From NCBI GenBank assembly GCA_021521415.1, contig JAIQDT010003780.1, forward strand, positions 62,001-126,000: a stretch of 64,000 bases of DNA, in the 5' to 3' direction. Both the position numbers and the translations under genes were made by a program. How positions within the stretch are numbered: the stretch's first letter is position 1; each line of letters begins with the position of its first letter. This document shows, in pieces, positions 11,868-24,424 of the stretch. Under the pieces are notes generated by a model. It worked only from the letters and a program-made list of their open reading frames with translations. It was not told where the DNA came from and did no database searches. Source of the stretch: Bidens hawaiensis. Its lineage: Eukaryota; Streptophyta; Magnoliopsida; Asterales; Asteraceae.

Positions 11868-12229
11868 TACCTTGTTAATCAAAATTAGGGCACGGAATTA
11901 GAAGACGATGATGATTTGGAATCTGACTAATTGAATCGGAAGGAAGCGATTGATTATAATTAGAATGATTTGAAGTTAAATAACGATTGATTAATTAATT
12001 TGCTGGAGATAAAACATATAATAATTATATGTATATTTGTGCATTGCCTGCCATGTGAGGTAAGAGAGAACAAGGTTGGGGACAGAGGGTGCAAAGTTGA
12101 AAACAAGATTCTTGTTGGACATATATATATATATATAGCCTATTATTAAATTATTAATTATTAATATTATTATTTATTTTTTGTTTATTTTCCTAAAATG
12201 TTTTTAAAAAATATCTTAATCTTATCTTA

Positions 12230-12470
12230 ATATGAAATTAAAATAAGACAAAATGTAGGTTTTCAGATGACAGTAATGTAGAATTTGACGTATTTGTGTA
12301 TGTGTTAAGATTGTTTAAAATAAGAAATACGAGCCGTACAAATACTAAGGACACGTTTTTAAATGAGAATCGTATATGTTGTTGGATATGTAAGATAAAA
12401 AAGTTTGAGTTTAATATTTTTGTAAGCAATTGGAATGTAATCAATACTAGAAGGATGCGTCCATTTTAGA
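12230..12470. repeat. Inverted repeat arm (partner 14215-14395)
   Basis: The stretch with ACACGTTTTTAAATGAGAATC (12351-12371) and AGAAGGATGCGTCCATTTTA is repeated in reverse orientation at 14215-14395. Arms are about 170-240 bp and diverged. No gene lies in either arm. Confidence 0.65.
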
Positions 12471-13265
12471 ATCTAAAGAATCTTGAGGTAATATCCATTT
12501 TATTAAGGATGACACGTATGTTGTGAACAATAATCTTAATAAGAGTTGTAGTAGAAGAGTATTTTATTAGCTAAATTTTGTCATGTGTCCATTAGTTTTC
12601 ATGAAATGTTATAATATGAGAAGTGATTGAAAAATGGCTTGATTTGTGGGTAAGTGTATTGCCTGGATCTCTTGCAATCATTTGGAAACTCTAGTAATTG
12701 ACTTAATTATCGTGTATGAGAATGACCCTCACATGTTATTCTTAGATCGTCAACAACACAAGAGGTTAAGGTCGCCTGCATGTTAACCTCCCTGCCCCTC
12801 CTGCTTCCATGAACCAACGACTTTGCATGACTTTCCTTTCTTCTACCCATTTATACTCTTATAGCCATGCATGTATTCTCCCCCAAACCTTCCCTGTCCA
12901 TAATAGTACCACCTCTCCTTGCTCTCTCCATTTCACGTTTACAGTATGTTGAGCTCAACAACCCCAACTATAGATGTCTTACTCTTCCTATCGTTTCTTT
13001 TCATGTTACATGATTGAATGGTTACACGTGCGTTAAGATTTTTTATTATAAAACATGGTCATATATAATTAAACGATGATGATTGAGATCATAACTATGA
13101 ATAATTACCTTGATCATCATAACTGGGACAAGAATGTAAAAGATAATAATCGATAACTTTATTGATTATGGTGATTGAATCGGGAAAAAACATTAATTAC
13201 AATTATTTGAAGTTAGATTACAACCAAATTTGCTAGATATTAAACTTAATCATTTGCGCGTTGTC

Positions 13266-13305
13266 TTTACTTTTACTTTTACTTTTACTTTTACTTTTAT
13301 TTTTT
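13266..13305. repeat. (TTTTAC)n microsatellite
   Basis: About six TTTTAC units followed by a T run. Confidence 0.85.
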
Positions 13306-13307
13306 TT

Positions 13308-14160
13308 AAATGACTAAATCTATTAAAAACAACAAACACCCCATGAACCAAAAGTCCACATAAAAACGAACATAATCCACCTACCTTGTGACAGAGGTAC
13401 CCAAGAAAAACCCGAATTCGAAACCAGACTCGAAAAAATTCTCGTAACCGAATTTTTTGATACCCGGGTTTTTAATACCCGGCCCTACTCGATACCCGTA
13501 TGATACAAATTGGGTATGCATTTCAATACCAAAACCCGTACTCGAAACCAGACCTGATTTATACCAGTATTACCCGAAAACCAGAAGAGGTTCCATACCC
13601 AAAGCCCGATTTCTCCAATACCCGAAACCGGGTTTTTCAAATACCATATCTATACCCAAAATTACCCAAAAAATACATGCTAAATACCCGAAAATACCTC
13701 TAAATAGTGTTGCCCCTTAAAAATTCCAGCATATACCCGAAAATACCAAAAAAAAAATCTGACAATAGGGTTTTTTCAATACCCGGAAATAGGGTATTCA
13801 AATACCCGGTTTTAGAATACCCGATTCTATACCCAACCCGAACTCAATGCATAGGGTATGGTTTTTAGAGACAATACCCGGACCCGAACCCAACCCGGGT
13901 ATTGCCAATATACGATTTTCCAATACCCGGTCATACCCGAACTCGGTTCCATACCCGAAACCAGGTATTTGGAAAACCCGATTTATGCACCTCTATCTTG
14001 TGAGGTGAGAGAGAACGGTTGAGACCAAATTGAAAATAATGTGATGAAAGGTAGAAAACAATTAGCTGTTAAAAAAGAAGAAGAAAACAAGATTCTTATT
14101 TGGACAACCTATAATAACTTGTCTTAATAATTTGCATGTTTGTTCATTTATATACACTTT
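13308..14160. repeat. Direct repeat copy 1, interrupted by a hAT-like element
   Basis: Starts AATGACTAAATCTATT and contains ATGAACCAAAAGTC, then CTACCTTGTGA. It resumes after the insertion with GGTGAGAGAGAACGG and ends in AATTTGCATGTTTGTTCATTTA. The same order recurs uninterrupted at 14396-14655. A third, shorter relative lies near 12045-12125. Non-coding. Confidence 0.75.
13392..13995. mobile_element. Non-autonomous hAT-like element
   Basis: 604 bp flanked by CCTTGTGA (13384-13391) and TCTTGTGA (13996-14003). The uninterrupted direct repeat at 14475-14484 reads CTACCTTGTGAGG, confirming the empty site. The right terminus read inward is TAGAGGTGCATAAATCGGG, closely matching the left end of the autonomous hAT element (TAGAGGTGCACAAATCGGG). 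The interior is dense in ACCCGAAAC/TACCCG motifs. ORFs through it are low-complexity products of the motif array, not genes. Confidence 0.82.
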
Positions 14161-14214
14161 CACAAATCTTGGTTTAAAAGAGAAATGAAAGTACCTCTAA
14201 ATTCAATATATTAT

Positions 14215-14395
14215 AAAATGGATGCATCCTTTCTTACTATCTATCATTTATTATGTTTCTCTTGATTACAAAATATCAAAGTATGACTCTTTTGTCTTAC
14301 CAATTCAATAACATATACGATTCTCATTTAAAAACGTGTCATTATTTGTACGGTTTATATTTAAGACCTAATTGTTTATGCATTACTTTTTTTTT
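14215..14395. repeat. Inverted repeat arm (partner 12230-12470)
   Basis: Contains GATTCTCATTTAAAAACGTGT at about 14320-14340 and AAAATGGATGCATCCTTTCTT, the reverse complements of motifs in the left arm. Confidence 0.65.
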
Positions 14396-14655
14396 AATGG
14401 CTAAATCTATCTAAAACAACACACACCTCATGAACCAAAAGTCTACACAGCCCAAAACAAACAGAATCCACGTAATCTACCTACCTTGTGAGGTGAGAGA
14501 GAAGCGCCCAGACCAAGTTGAAAATAATGGGTTGAAAGATGGAAATATATTTAATTGTTAGAAAAAAAAAGAACAAAAAAAAAAAACGAGATTCTTGTTT
14601 GGACAATCAATAAAAATTGCTCGTAATAATTTGCATGTTTTTCATTTAATGATAT
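14396..14655. repeat. Direct repeat copy 2 (uninterrupted)
   Basis: Collinear with 13308-13391 plus 14004-14160. It provides the empty allele of the hAT-like insertion. Confidence 0.75.
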
Positions 14656-16029
14656 ACATATGACATCTTGCACCATCACTATTGTCTGTTTTACCCATAT
14701 GGATTTGTTTTTGGTTGCTAATGTGAAAACTTTTCAAAAGGTCACCCATCCTGCTACTAATCCTATCTGGGCACGCTTAACTGTAGAGTTATCCTCTCGT
14801 CCACTACCATCAAGCCGAAAACGCGTTGGTACTTTAAGAGGCGAGACATACTTATGAACCAATGATCTCTTCAGTCCACAGTTGATGTGAGATTCGCCTA
14901 AGATGTTACAAAATCTATGTTTTCACATGATATTAACATAAATTTTGACAAATTTCTATATGTACTATGATTGTTTCACATAAGAACCATTCAAAAAATT
15001 AGGAGCTACGCTTATAAATGAATCATATAATAGAGGCAAAATATAATATTTTTTAATTAAGTAAAATATCATGAAAATACTTTTTTGTTGTGAAACGAAG
15101 AAGTCCTTTTCATTTTTCATTTTTAAACTTGAAGATTAAACAACGGATAGTCGGATACATTATTTTGAGAAGTAGAAGAGATTTTTTACTTAATTTTGTC
15201 ATATGCCATCAATTTTCACGTCTACACTAATATATTAAGTTTTTGAAATTGAAATATGTGGAATGTTAGAATTTAGGAAGCTATTGAAAAACTAGTGGTT
15301 TGACACGGTGTGTTACACTGTTACGCCGGACTTGGTTGTAATGGACTGCAGTTACTTCCATGATTCACAAATGATTAACTACCATCATTTACAGAATTTA
15401 AGTAGTGTTACACAAACATAAAGTATTTGTGGAGCATTACGTATAAATATTCCCAAGTTCTAGGTATGTAAGATGTGTTCACCAAATTGTTGTTCCTAAA
15501 GATGATTTTCTGGTGCTGCACTTGTTTTGCCGTTGGCATCTGCCCGCTTTGACGCTTTCATGGTTGTCAAAAAGATATTTGTTAAAAGAAGTGCAGGTTC
15601 TTTGTTGGGTTAGTCTTTAGATAAAGTTTGTGCTCCTGGTAACTGATAGGTTTTGCATAACATTACCTTATGTTGCCAAAACGGCGGATTTAGTCTCCCC
15701 GATAATTAATGGCCTTCTTCTGTGAGTCATTACTTGCAATTTTTTAATAAGATTAGTTTTATGGTTCTTTTTTAGCAAATATGTGTAACATAGTTGTCAA
15801 AGGCCAAGAATCCAAACTAGTTTAATACTCAGGGTTCAACTGCGAGTGCCGAGTATTGCGAGAGGGGGTAGTTAAGTTCTTTGTATTTGCATTATAGTTA
15901 TATCCTCAAAATTAATCCAGAATATACATATAAATAAATAAATAACTAAATAAATAAATAAAAAGCGAGTAAAAGAATAATACAGTAAATTTTGATAATA
16001 ATAATAATCTGTCTGGTTAAATGACAGAC
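14656..16029. other. Intergenic, no gene seen
   Basis: AT-rich. Short ORFs do not resemble proteins I recognise. There is an (AAT/AAAT)-rich patch at 15930-16080. Confidence 0.5.
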
Positions 16030-17005
16030 AATCTTACATTATATAAATATTTATATAATACAGTAAATATAATAATAATAATTACTTACCCAAAAGTATA
16101 GACCTGGGCTAAGAAGAAAGGATACTCTTTCATTGGGACTAGAGCGAGTTTATACATGACTCGATTAGCAACAGCCAACACTAGCGTAACACCAGACCAA
16201 AATATAATCCTACTGTTACTGTTGTTGGAATTGGAATTGGAATTGGCATTGGATTGGGCTTCTGACTGTGAAGATGAAGACCGAACCACGAAGAATTTAG
16301 GGTTCAGTCGGCGCCGATGAGCAATGTTGTTGTTGTTGTAAGTCAAGTCCCGGATCAATAATCAAACACAACTAAAATGAATAACTCTCGTTTATATTAA
16401 TCAGAAAATCTCATTTAAAAAACTGATTACAAACTATCAAATCCTAACTCGGTTTAACTATTGATGAACCCTAACTCGATTACATCTTGTTCACCCTCTA
16501 TAATGTCTAGCCATAACTCTGTTTATATAGACTAACCTAACTTGCTGACAAAGACATTACCAAATATAATAAACCCTAATTGTAACACCATAAACTCATA
16601 ACATATTAATGAATCTCATAGACCCAATAGTTCCAACTTGGTCATCAACACGACAAACCTATTAAGTTGGAAATTACTTTCAACAGTAAGTGAATCCATT
16701 ATTAATGTTCCTCATTGCCATTCCACAATAGGGATTATTAGGGTTTTGTAGAAAAGGAATGAATGATTTTGATCCATTCTTATTATTATTAAGTTTGAAT
16801 AATTTGAGTTGGAATGTGAGATTATTAGGAGTAAGAGCAATGGTATTATTGCACGCAATACCCATTTGATTTTGACTTTTAACACCAATCAAATTCAGAA
16901 CGAGCAAGTAGAGAAGATTCAATCCGTTTCAGTTTTGGATTGGATATTTATATTCATTCATTCTCACCACCTACTACTTCATTTTCAACTTGTCCATTGA
17001 TTTGG
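16030..17005 (-). pseudogene. Duplicated CLT exon 1 and promoter, broken
   Basis: Matches the first exon, first splice donor and upstream region of the CLT transporter gene at 42690-43310. It encodes the same ATG-MG-ACNN start, the arginine-rich plastid-targeting region and the first membrane segment with VMYKLALVPMKEYPFF. The exon is split by a 343-bp insertion (16343-16685). Exons 2-10 are absent to the left, so it cannot make a transporter. Differences from the intact copy include small indels in Asn/Ser runs. The upstream end loses similarity near 17005. Confidence 0.9.
16343..16685 (-). mobile_element. Solo-LTR-like insertion in the CLT pseudogene
   Basis: Flanked by a 5-bp duplication GTAAG at 16338-16342 and 16686-16690. 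The intact copy near 42955 shows the uninterrupted site. Read on the minus strand it begins TGTTGAAAGTAATTTCC, like a Copia LTR, but its other end is TTGA rather than CA, so that end may be mutated or truncated. Confidence 0.6.
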
Positions 17006-20000
17006 GCACGTGCCAACAAACACTTGATTCATTCTCACCGCCTACTATATTATTTTCAACGTGTCCATCTTTTTGCGCTAATATATTCCTCCTGTGTTAC
17101 ATGTACCATCTTTTCTTAGATAAAAACACAATTTTAATTATTTGTATCTCTTCAGGAGATACCGTTTAAGAATATTCTTTGTTTTGATTTTAATCATTTT
17201 TCTTCTAATTATTTTTGGTGTAACATATTTGGAACTGACTTAATTTGGTACATGCTTATTAGTTGGGGGCAACTCTGGAATAAGGGGATTGATAAACACT
17301 GAAGTGCCGGGCGTCGAGCTGAGCTGCATGTTGACAGTTGACAATGTCAACATTGTCCTTGTGATCGTAGACAAGTGAAAGGGATTCTAACAGTTTGGCT
17401 AATGGACTTACGAATGAATTTTGTGATCTATGATGTGACAGGTTCGGCTATTAGCCTCAATCAAAGTAACCAATTGATTTTCCAATTAATCGGTTCAATT
17501 TATTCGATTATTTTTTTTTTGTTCTGTTCAGTTAGTTTTGATTAATAACCATCATTCCATCACAATCTATCTTTTTAAAATAAAAAATTAAGTAAATTGT
17601 TTTCAAATGAAAAAAAAAACATAATATAAAACAAAATAACATTCCATTAAACAAATTAAAATATAATCCAACGTTGTCGACATCATAAAAAATAAGTTTT
17701 ATGTGCATTTACAAAAAGAAAAGGGTATAATAATGTAATTGTACCTGTCAGTATCTTATACGTCCAAGTTACAAAAAATGCAAGCCATACATTCAATCAA
17801 TTTATAACTAGTATCGTTGCGGGGGGTTTGTGAAACCATAGCCTGTATACAAAAACAAAAACAAATGATATTTCATCTAAACATGGTGTACACAGAGAAA
17901 AAGATATCTAAAACATTTTATTCCAGCACTATCAAGTTCACCAATATACAGCCTAAAAGTCTAATTTAGAAACCCACAAACCATAAAAATGACTTCAACA
18001 TCACTAAAAAGTCCAAAAGGATAGAATCTTGATAACATCATATTTTCAATAGGTTTTTGAGTTCACGCCAAGTATTAAGTAGATGATACTATACAACGAT
18101 CCTTGCAGCGTGATCTCCAGTATGACCCATGAATCAACCATCTCCACCAACTTATCTGCTTGCTCTCATTAAGACCAGAATTACAGAACTTGATGTATAA
18201 AAAAAACACAAAACTGAGAGAAAAAAACCAACATAAAACTTGTTAACGTAATAGCAAATTAGCAATTCAAATAAATATATGAAATAATTATAAAGCTAAA
18301 AAATAGTGTAAAAGCCTTTCACACCTTGCACTGCATTCATGATTCACCCATAATTTTTCTTCTAGAAGGTTGCTTGGTATATTTGATAGTTTGATGTTGG
18401 GGATACATCATCACTAACAAAACTCGAAGTTGAACCAACCATGTTTCTACAATGCTACATATTGGTGAATAGTGAAGAGGTAATGCTGCAAACACAAAGC
18501 AAAGTGATAATACGAAAATATCCTAATATATTCACCATTGCATTCAATTAGAGGCGTCAAGCTAGCTAGAAATCTAACTTTGCAATAACCCATGGTAGTA
18601 CATCTAAAGATCCCTCTAATGCAACTTTTCTAAACGAAAGTCAAATCATCTGCATATAACTGTCCAGCGTCCCCTATTTACATGGATGCTTTATAACTTT
18701 ATTTTGTTTTGACTTTGGAAGTGCTTTCACTCATGTTTATGGAATAAATTACACATACACATTATAAAAGGAACAACTGATGTCAAATCTAGCAATGAAG
18801 ATAACTCAATTGTGCTCATAAAATCTATTAAATGTAGTTAATAATAGTACTTGAAAATAAAAAAAGTGTCAACAAATATAAAGAACCTATAGATTTGAGC
18901 GATCTTTAAACCTAAAGTCACTTTGCACATGGTAGAATCAAAATAATGATGCAAACCTGTTAGCAAATTGATGATACTATATTACATACCTGCTTTAAAG
19001 AGGAACAATTAGTAATTAGTAAAATAAAAATAAATGACTCAACTTCTGACGGGATCAGTCCATTAAAAAGCTCTAAATTTCTTAACATGTACCCGGATTT
19101 GAGGAGGAGGAACGGTGCCGACTACGGTGCTTGTCAAACCCTTTGATGAGTCTGCATGAATAAATATACATAATAGCTTAGTGGATAATAAACAACATCC
19201 ATTCTTAATATTCATCTATAATCCATCAACAATAAGTGATATTATTCAAACTTGAAACTAAATATAACTTAAGACAAATCTTCATGCCTTTTGTAAGCAA
19301 CTGAAACTCACCTCACTATCATAAAAGTTGAACAGCAATATGAACTTCGTGTTAGTTTTTAGGGTCTCAAATTTGAATCAATGAAGATCCTCACCATATG
19401 CAAGAATTGCAGTTGTGTTTCTTAGCAACATTCTTGATCTTTTTAGTCCTCAAAAAGCTTCTTAATTTGGATAAATCTGTTAACTTGCATAGCCCCTCAA
19501 TATTATCACTTATTAGTCTCCCCTAAATAAAAACAAATTGAAAATCAGATTTCACAAATTTACGGAAGTTTATATACCTCAAAATATATTGACTAAAAAC
19601 TGCATATCATCAAGAAAACCATCGATCTGTGAGTGTGAAGGTTTGATGGTACGGTGGATAGATCTTCATGTAAAGATAAATCAGTAACAAAAAGTTGAAA
19701 GTGGAGAGGTGACTCACAGGGACACGTGGAAAGGTTGATACGTGTAACCAACAAATGTGAAAGGCTCCAGCCAAAGAAAAAAGTACAACATAATAAACCA
19801 TAAGTACAACTTTTAGTACATGATTCACTCACTACATTAACAGCAAGATGTATAACACTTAATGCACAGAACAGTGAAAACATGTTGCATATTAATATAT
19901 AGTATAATAATAATAATGTATATGATACATATCCGCATAAACTAGAGCTTTGAGTGAGATTAAAAAAGAAAAGAAAAAAAAATGATATAGTGGCCATGTT

Positions 20001-21152
20001 GTAAGAGAAAAAAAAAGGAGAGAAAGAATGGGGTCGTAGCTACACATGCTGAAAGGAAAGCCCGTATTTTGTTTGTTAACATGTTAGTTTGTTACAACTC
20101 GGATGTGTTATGGTTCAAACTTCAAAGTAAATGATCGATAACGAGATCGAAGAACTAGAGAGAGGAATTTTACTCAAATCATGGATCCCATCTTTCATTT
20201 CCTAACTTCGATTAAGTACACAATCATTAATGAATGTTACAAAAGACCTCTTCTACTACTAACCCCTACCATAAGACCCCTACATAAATGTATGTTATAC
20301 CATAACATGATGTGTTTCAAAATCGGGATTTTGTGATTTTTGAACTCCATTTTGCTAGGCAGTGATAGAATTATGGTGATTAAGACGTTGGTTTTAGCGT
20401 TGTTGATATGATTTACCTAAAAACATTTGATCTAGTGGTATCAAGGTGTTATGATTTTTGCTTTTTCAAATAGTTAATGTTAAAAATCTCATGAGTAATA
20501 AAAATAAACATATAAAAACCCGTCAATAAAAGGTTTTGATTTATTAAGATTTAATATAATTATAATTTATAATAAAATAAAATATATGAAAACCAACCAA
20601 TTTTATATGAGGACACTTGAAAGATAATGGCATGACTCGCTAGTTGAAAAAAGTAAGATTATTATTTTAGAATAGGGATGAGTGGGTACAAGTACCGACC
20701 ATGGTACCGAAAATACAAGTACTGATTTTCTCAAATTCTTTGTTAATTTGAAAAGTGCGTAATTTAGTGGCTTAATACATGTTCAAGTTTAAACTAATAT
20801 AAGTAAAAAAATTCAGCAATGCGGGTTCATGGACCACTGCTCTTAAGAGTCTTGGTTTACCCATGCTTCTTTTCGACATGTCGAGTCGAATGATTTGGAA
20901 CATAAAACAGCTTCAAACATAAAACAGTACAGGAAACGTGAATCAGCAAGGAGCTAAATTACAACAGCCCCCCAAATACAAATAGACAAACGCTGGTCAA
21001 GTCTTAAATTTTCCGATCCCGTTCCCATGAGTCTAGGACAACTTAACCAATTAGTTTTCAAAGTTCATGTAAAAGACTAAAAACAGGTCACATCAAGTTC
21101 ACTAATTCATTTTTCTCAACTAATGTTCTTAATCAAGTCAATTAACGACTTT
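17006..21152. other. Long intergenic stretch, no gene recognised
   Basis: About 4 kb of AT-rich DNA with many stops in all frames. ORFs such as one at 19593-19997 (minus) are hydrophobic runs without recognisable domains. Patches of less AT-rich sequence near 18040-18180 and 19080-19145 could be relics of exons but I cannot identify them. Confidence 0.45.
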
Positions 21153-22173
21153 GATTATTTATATTTATTTATATAATTCTAAAGAAAGATGATTATCAAG
21201 ATAACCCCCAACTAATGCAAAAGAATAAGACCATGTGTAGTGGTCACGTTATGGCCGCGTTGTGGGGTGAAAACGCGGGGGGTACACCGCCCCCCCTCGC
21301 GTTATGTTAAATTGATTTTTTGGTGCGTTGTATACAAAACGCGCAAATGGCACACAAATCAATATATGTTACCGTTGAGAATCAATGTTAATAGCCGTTG
21401 GGGTGGGTCTTGGAGCATGCTTGTTGGGTGGTGGTGACTGGTGTCCGGTGAGAGGTTGGATGTTTCCGGCGAATCGATGTTGTTGACGGTGATGTTGTGG
21501 TTGGATGTTTTCCAGCGAGTTGATGTTTCCAGCGAGCTTTCCATGGATGGTGATGGTGACCGGCGAGTTGGGTGGTGGTGATGTGGTGGTTGATCACCGG
21601 CGAGATGAGGTGTGGTGGATGGCCGGAGATGGTGATAGATCTGGCCGGAGATGTGTGTCCAGAGGTGTCCATAGATGGTGGTTATATATTACTTTTTTTG
21701 AGTTTAATGAATTATTATTTAAAAAAAACAAAAACAATTAATGGTGACTGGGCGCCACGTGACGCATAACCCCTAGTAGTGGAGAGTTATGACTACAGCC
21801 TTTTTTGTATAAAACCATAACTCTGACTGGGCGCCACGTGACGCATAACCTCTGGTAATGAAACTTTATGACTACACATGGTCTAAAAAGGGAAAAGCCC
21901 CACTATATTTAACATTAATACCAATAAAAAATCACACACAAAAAAATATTTTTTAATTCATACCTGAACAAAAGTAATTAAGATATACATTACTACTGTA
22001 CCAATATGATGTTTCAATCAGCAAATTTTAAATTTATTTACAGAAAATGAACAAAAAATGTTTACGGGTCAATCAAACTAGACCTGCATAGTCTTGAATC
22101 AAAATTTGATTGCAAAAAATTAACGAGCCCTTAAGAAATTATACTATCAATGTTAAACAAAAAATGACATTAT
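21153..22173. repeat. Duplicate of the CLT 3' flank (partner 38860-40508)
   Basis: 21153-21228 matches 38860-38926, and 21884-22173 matches 40254-40508. The shared blocks include GATTATCAAGATAACCCCC, AGCCCCACTATATTTAAC and CCAATATGATGTTTCAATC. The second block corresponds to the 3' UTR/terminator of the CLT gene. Each copy has a different insertion at nearly the same point: a MITE here, a CACTA-like element there. Confidence 0.9.
21229..21883. mobile_element. PIF/Harbinger-like MITE with TAA duplication
   Basis: 655 bp with terminal inverted repeats GACCATGTGTAGT and a TAA duplication at 21226-21228 and 21884-21886. The other copy of the duplicated region lacks it. GGGCGCCACGTGACGCATAAC occurs twice near the right end (about 21748 and 21828). 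The middle is G/T-rich with repeated CCGGCGA/GATGTTTCC motifs, perhaps a captured fragment. No transposase. TAA duplications fit PIF/Harbinger. Confidence 0.82.
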
Positions 22174-22298
22174 GGGGGTGCTTCTTTCTTCTTGTTAACA
22201 AAAAATTAACGAGTTCTTAAGAAACGTTGAAGGGCGTTTATAGATCTCCGTCCCCGGTTCATCTTAGAGCATGCTTCTTTCTTGTTGTTCGAATATAA

Positions 22299-24421
22299 GG
22301 CTGAGGGGTGTGGAGCGTGAGAAAGGGCGCAAGAGGACAACCACTCGCGCCCCGGGGCGCGAGCACCACACCACCGAGGCGCGAGAGGGGCGCGAGAGGG
22401 GCGCGAGCGCGGAAAAAGAGGCAGGCGCCAGGGGGTTCGCGGGACAGGTTGAGCGTGAGGGGCATGGGGAGTGGTGAAAATAGCCGTTTGAAAGATAAAA
22501 TGAGCCGTTGGCTCTTAATTTTTTTTAAAAAAAAAATTTCTACTACTATATATTACCCATTTTATACAACACTTTAACACAACTTCAAAAAACACCAAAC
22601 TTACCCATTTCTTTATACAACACTTCCTATATATTACCCATTTCTTTCAAACTTTTTTAAAAAAACCTTTACAAAATCCTATATAATACCCCTAAATCAA
22701 CCCATTTTTACCATATCAAACACAACTTCAATCTCCAAACAACCCATCGCCCCATTTTTTTTTTAAAAAATAATGTCGTCGTACTCGTCTGATTCCGACT
22801 CCTCCGAAGAGGATGATTTGCTTCTTCATGTAGGGGGAGTTTTGAACGCAGCCGTGGTAAATCTCTTGCAAAATCAAGCCCATCAACCCCGACTCCCGAG
22901 GGTTAGAGCACCACCTCGTGATCGTGATCGATCGGGTGCTAACGATACTTTGATGAGGCATTATTTTAGCCCTCAACCGGTATACGCGGAGTCGGATTTT
23001 CGAACTCGTTTTCGAATGAGCAGGCAATTGTTCACGCGTATAGCGAGTGATTTAGAGGCACGGTATCCCTTTTTCCAACAAAGGGAGGATGCTAGGGGTC
23101 TTCCCGGTTTTACCCCTCTTCAAAAATGCACGGCTGCTATCCGTCAACTAGCGTACGGCATCTCGTCGGACGCTTTGGACGAGTATTTACAGATGTCGAA
23201 AAGGGTTGCACGTGAATCCCTTCATTTTTTCTGCCAAGGTAAAAAACATTAATTTTACTTTTTATTAAATATTTATTAAATTTTTTAATATATATTGTAC
23301 GTAGGAGTCATATCGACTTACGCTCGGAGATATCTGCGTAAACCTACAACGTATGACATCCAACGCATATATGAGGTGCACGAGGAAAAACATGGTTTTC
23401 CTGGGAAGCTAGGTAGCATCGATTGTACGCATGTTGGATGGGCTATGTGTCCAACGGCCTAGCGAGGTCAGTTCCACCGTGGTGATCATGAAGGGCCGAC
23501 CCTCATACTTGAGACGGCGGTGTCACAGGATCTTTGGTTTTGGCATGCTTTTTTTGGTGTTGCTGGGTCAAATAACGACCTTAATGTTATCGATCAGTCA
23601 CATTTGATCAACGACCTTATCGACGGGGTTGAACCACCTCAATCTTTTGTTGCAAATGAAGAACTCTTCAAGTACGGGTACTATCTGGTCGATGGTATTT
23701 ACAACGAATGGGCTGTGTTAGTTCAAGCTTTTACAGATCCAGTCGCCGACAAACGGAAGTATTTTACGAAGAAGCAAGAGTCTGCTAGAAAAGATATTGA
23801 AAGAGCTTTTGGAGCTATAAAAAAACAATATTATGTTCTGGCGAACCCGATACGTTATTGGACTCGGGAGAGGATAATGGACGTCGTCTACACGTGTCTT
23901 ATCCTACACAACATGACGTTAGAAGACGAGGGCAAAGCTATATGCCAAAACTCCCAAGGTGACATTCCGCCACAACCGTCCACAATCAGTGATCAACAAA
24001 AACTTCATAACATAGCAAATATCAAGAGCCGTGAGATACACGGGGATCTTCGACATGAGTTGGTTGAACATTTGTGGGCGAGGCGACCAGAGGATCTTGT
24101 ATTAGATTAGTTTTATTATTAAATATTATTGTTTGTTTAATTTTTAGTATGTTTTTTTTATTATATGAATTTTCAAAAAAATGTGTGTTTTTTTAAATAA
24201 TTTCTTGTTTTTTTAATAATACGTTTTTTTAATACATTTATAAAAAAATAAAAAAATAAACCGCTCGCGCCCCCTCTCGCGCCCCTCCACACCATGGCCC
24301 GGGGCGCTATCACCACTACCAACACCCATCTTATCAAGTTTCTCTCTCTGCCACACGTCACAATATTATTGGCTGGCGCCCCCACTCACGCCCCCTCTCG
24401 CGCCCCCCACACCCCTCAGCC
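22299..24421. mobile_element. PIF/Harbinger transposon
   Basis: 2123 bp with perfect 15-bp terminal inverted repeats GGCTGAGGGGTGTGG and a TAA target duplication (22296-22298, 24422-24424). Subterminal regions of about 170 bp at each end are strikingly GC-rich, with repeated GGCGCGAGAGG motifs in AT-rich surroundings. It encodes one transposase. The separate Myb-like ORF typical of autonomous PIF/Harbinger elements is not seen. Confidence 0.92.
22773..24110 (+). pseudogene. PIF/Harbinger transposase (HARBI1/ALP1-like), nonsense mutation
   Basis: DDE nuclease family. Exon 1 is 22773-23238 and exon 2 is 23305-24110 (GT/AG intron). An acidic Ser-rich N-terminus is followed by a helix-turn-helix-like region and the catalytic core: D195 in SIDCTHV, a second Asp in NDLNVIDQS, and Glu in DIERAFG. 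In exon 2 a TAG at 23460-23462 interrupts the conserved CPTA-W-RGQ block, where Trp is usual, consistent with one TGG to TAG change. All later motifs stay in frame. As read it would stop before the second and third catalytic residues. Confidence 0.9.
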
Positions 24422-24424
24422 TAA

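Noticed and set aside
13457..13720. Proline/tyrosine-rich ORFs
   Set aside because: Products of the TACCCG motif array inside a non-autonomous hAT element.
16680..16922. Separate small gene upstream of the CLT pseudogene
   Set aside because: It is the N-terminal half of duplicated CLT exon 1, cut off by the solo-LTR-like insertion.
19593..19997. 134-codon minus-strand ORF as a membrane protein gene
   Set aside because: Low-complexity hydrophobic reading of T-rich DNA with no recognised domain or gene context.
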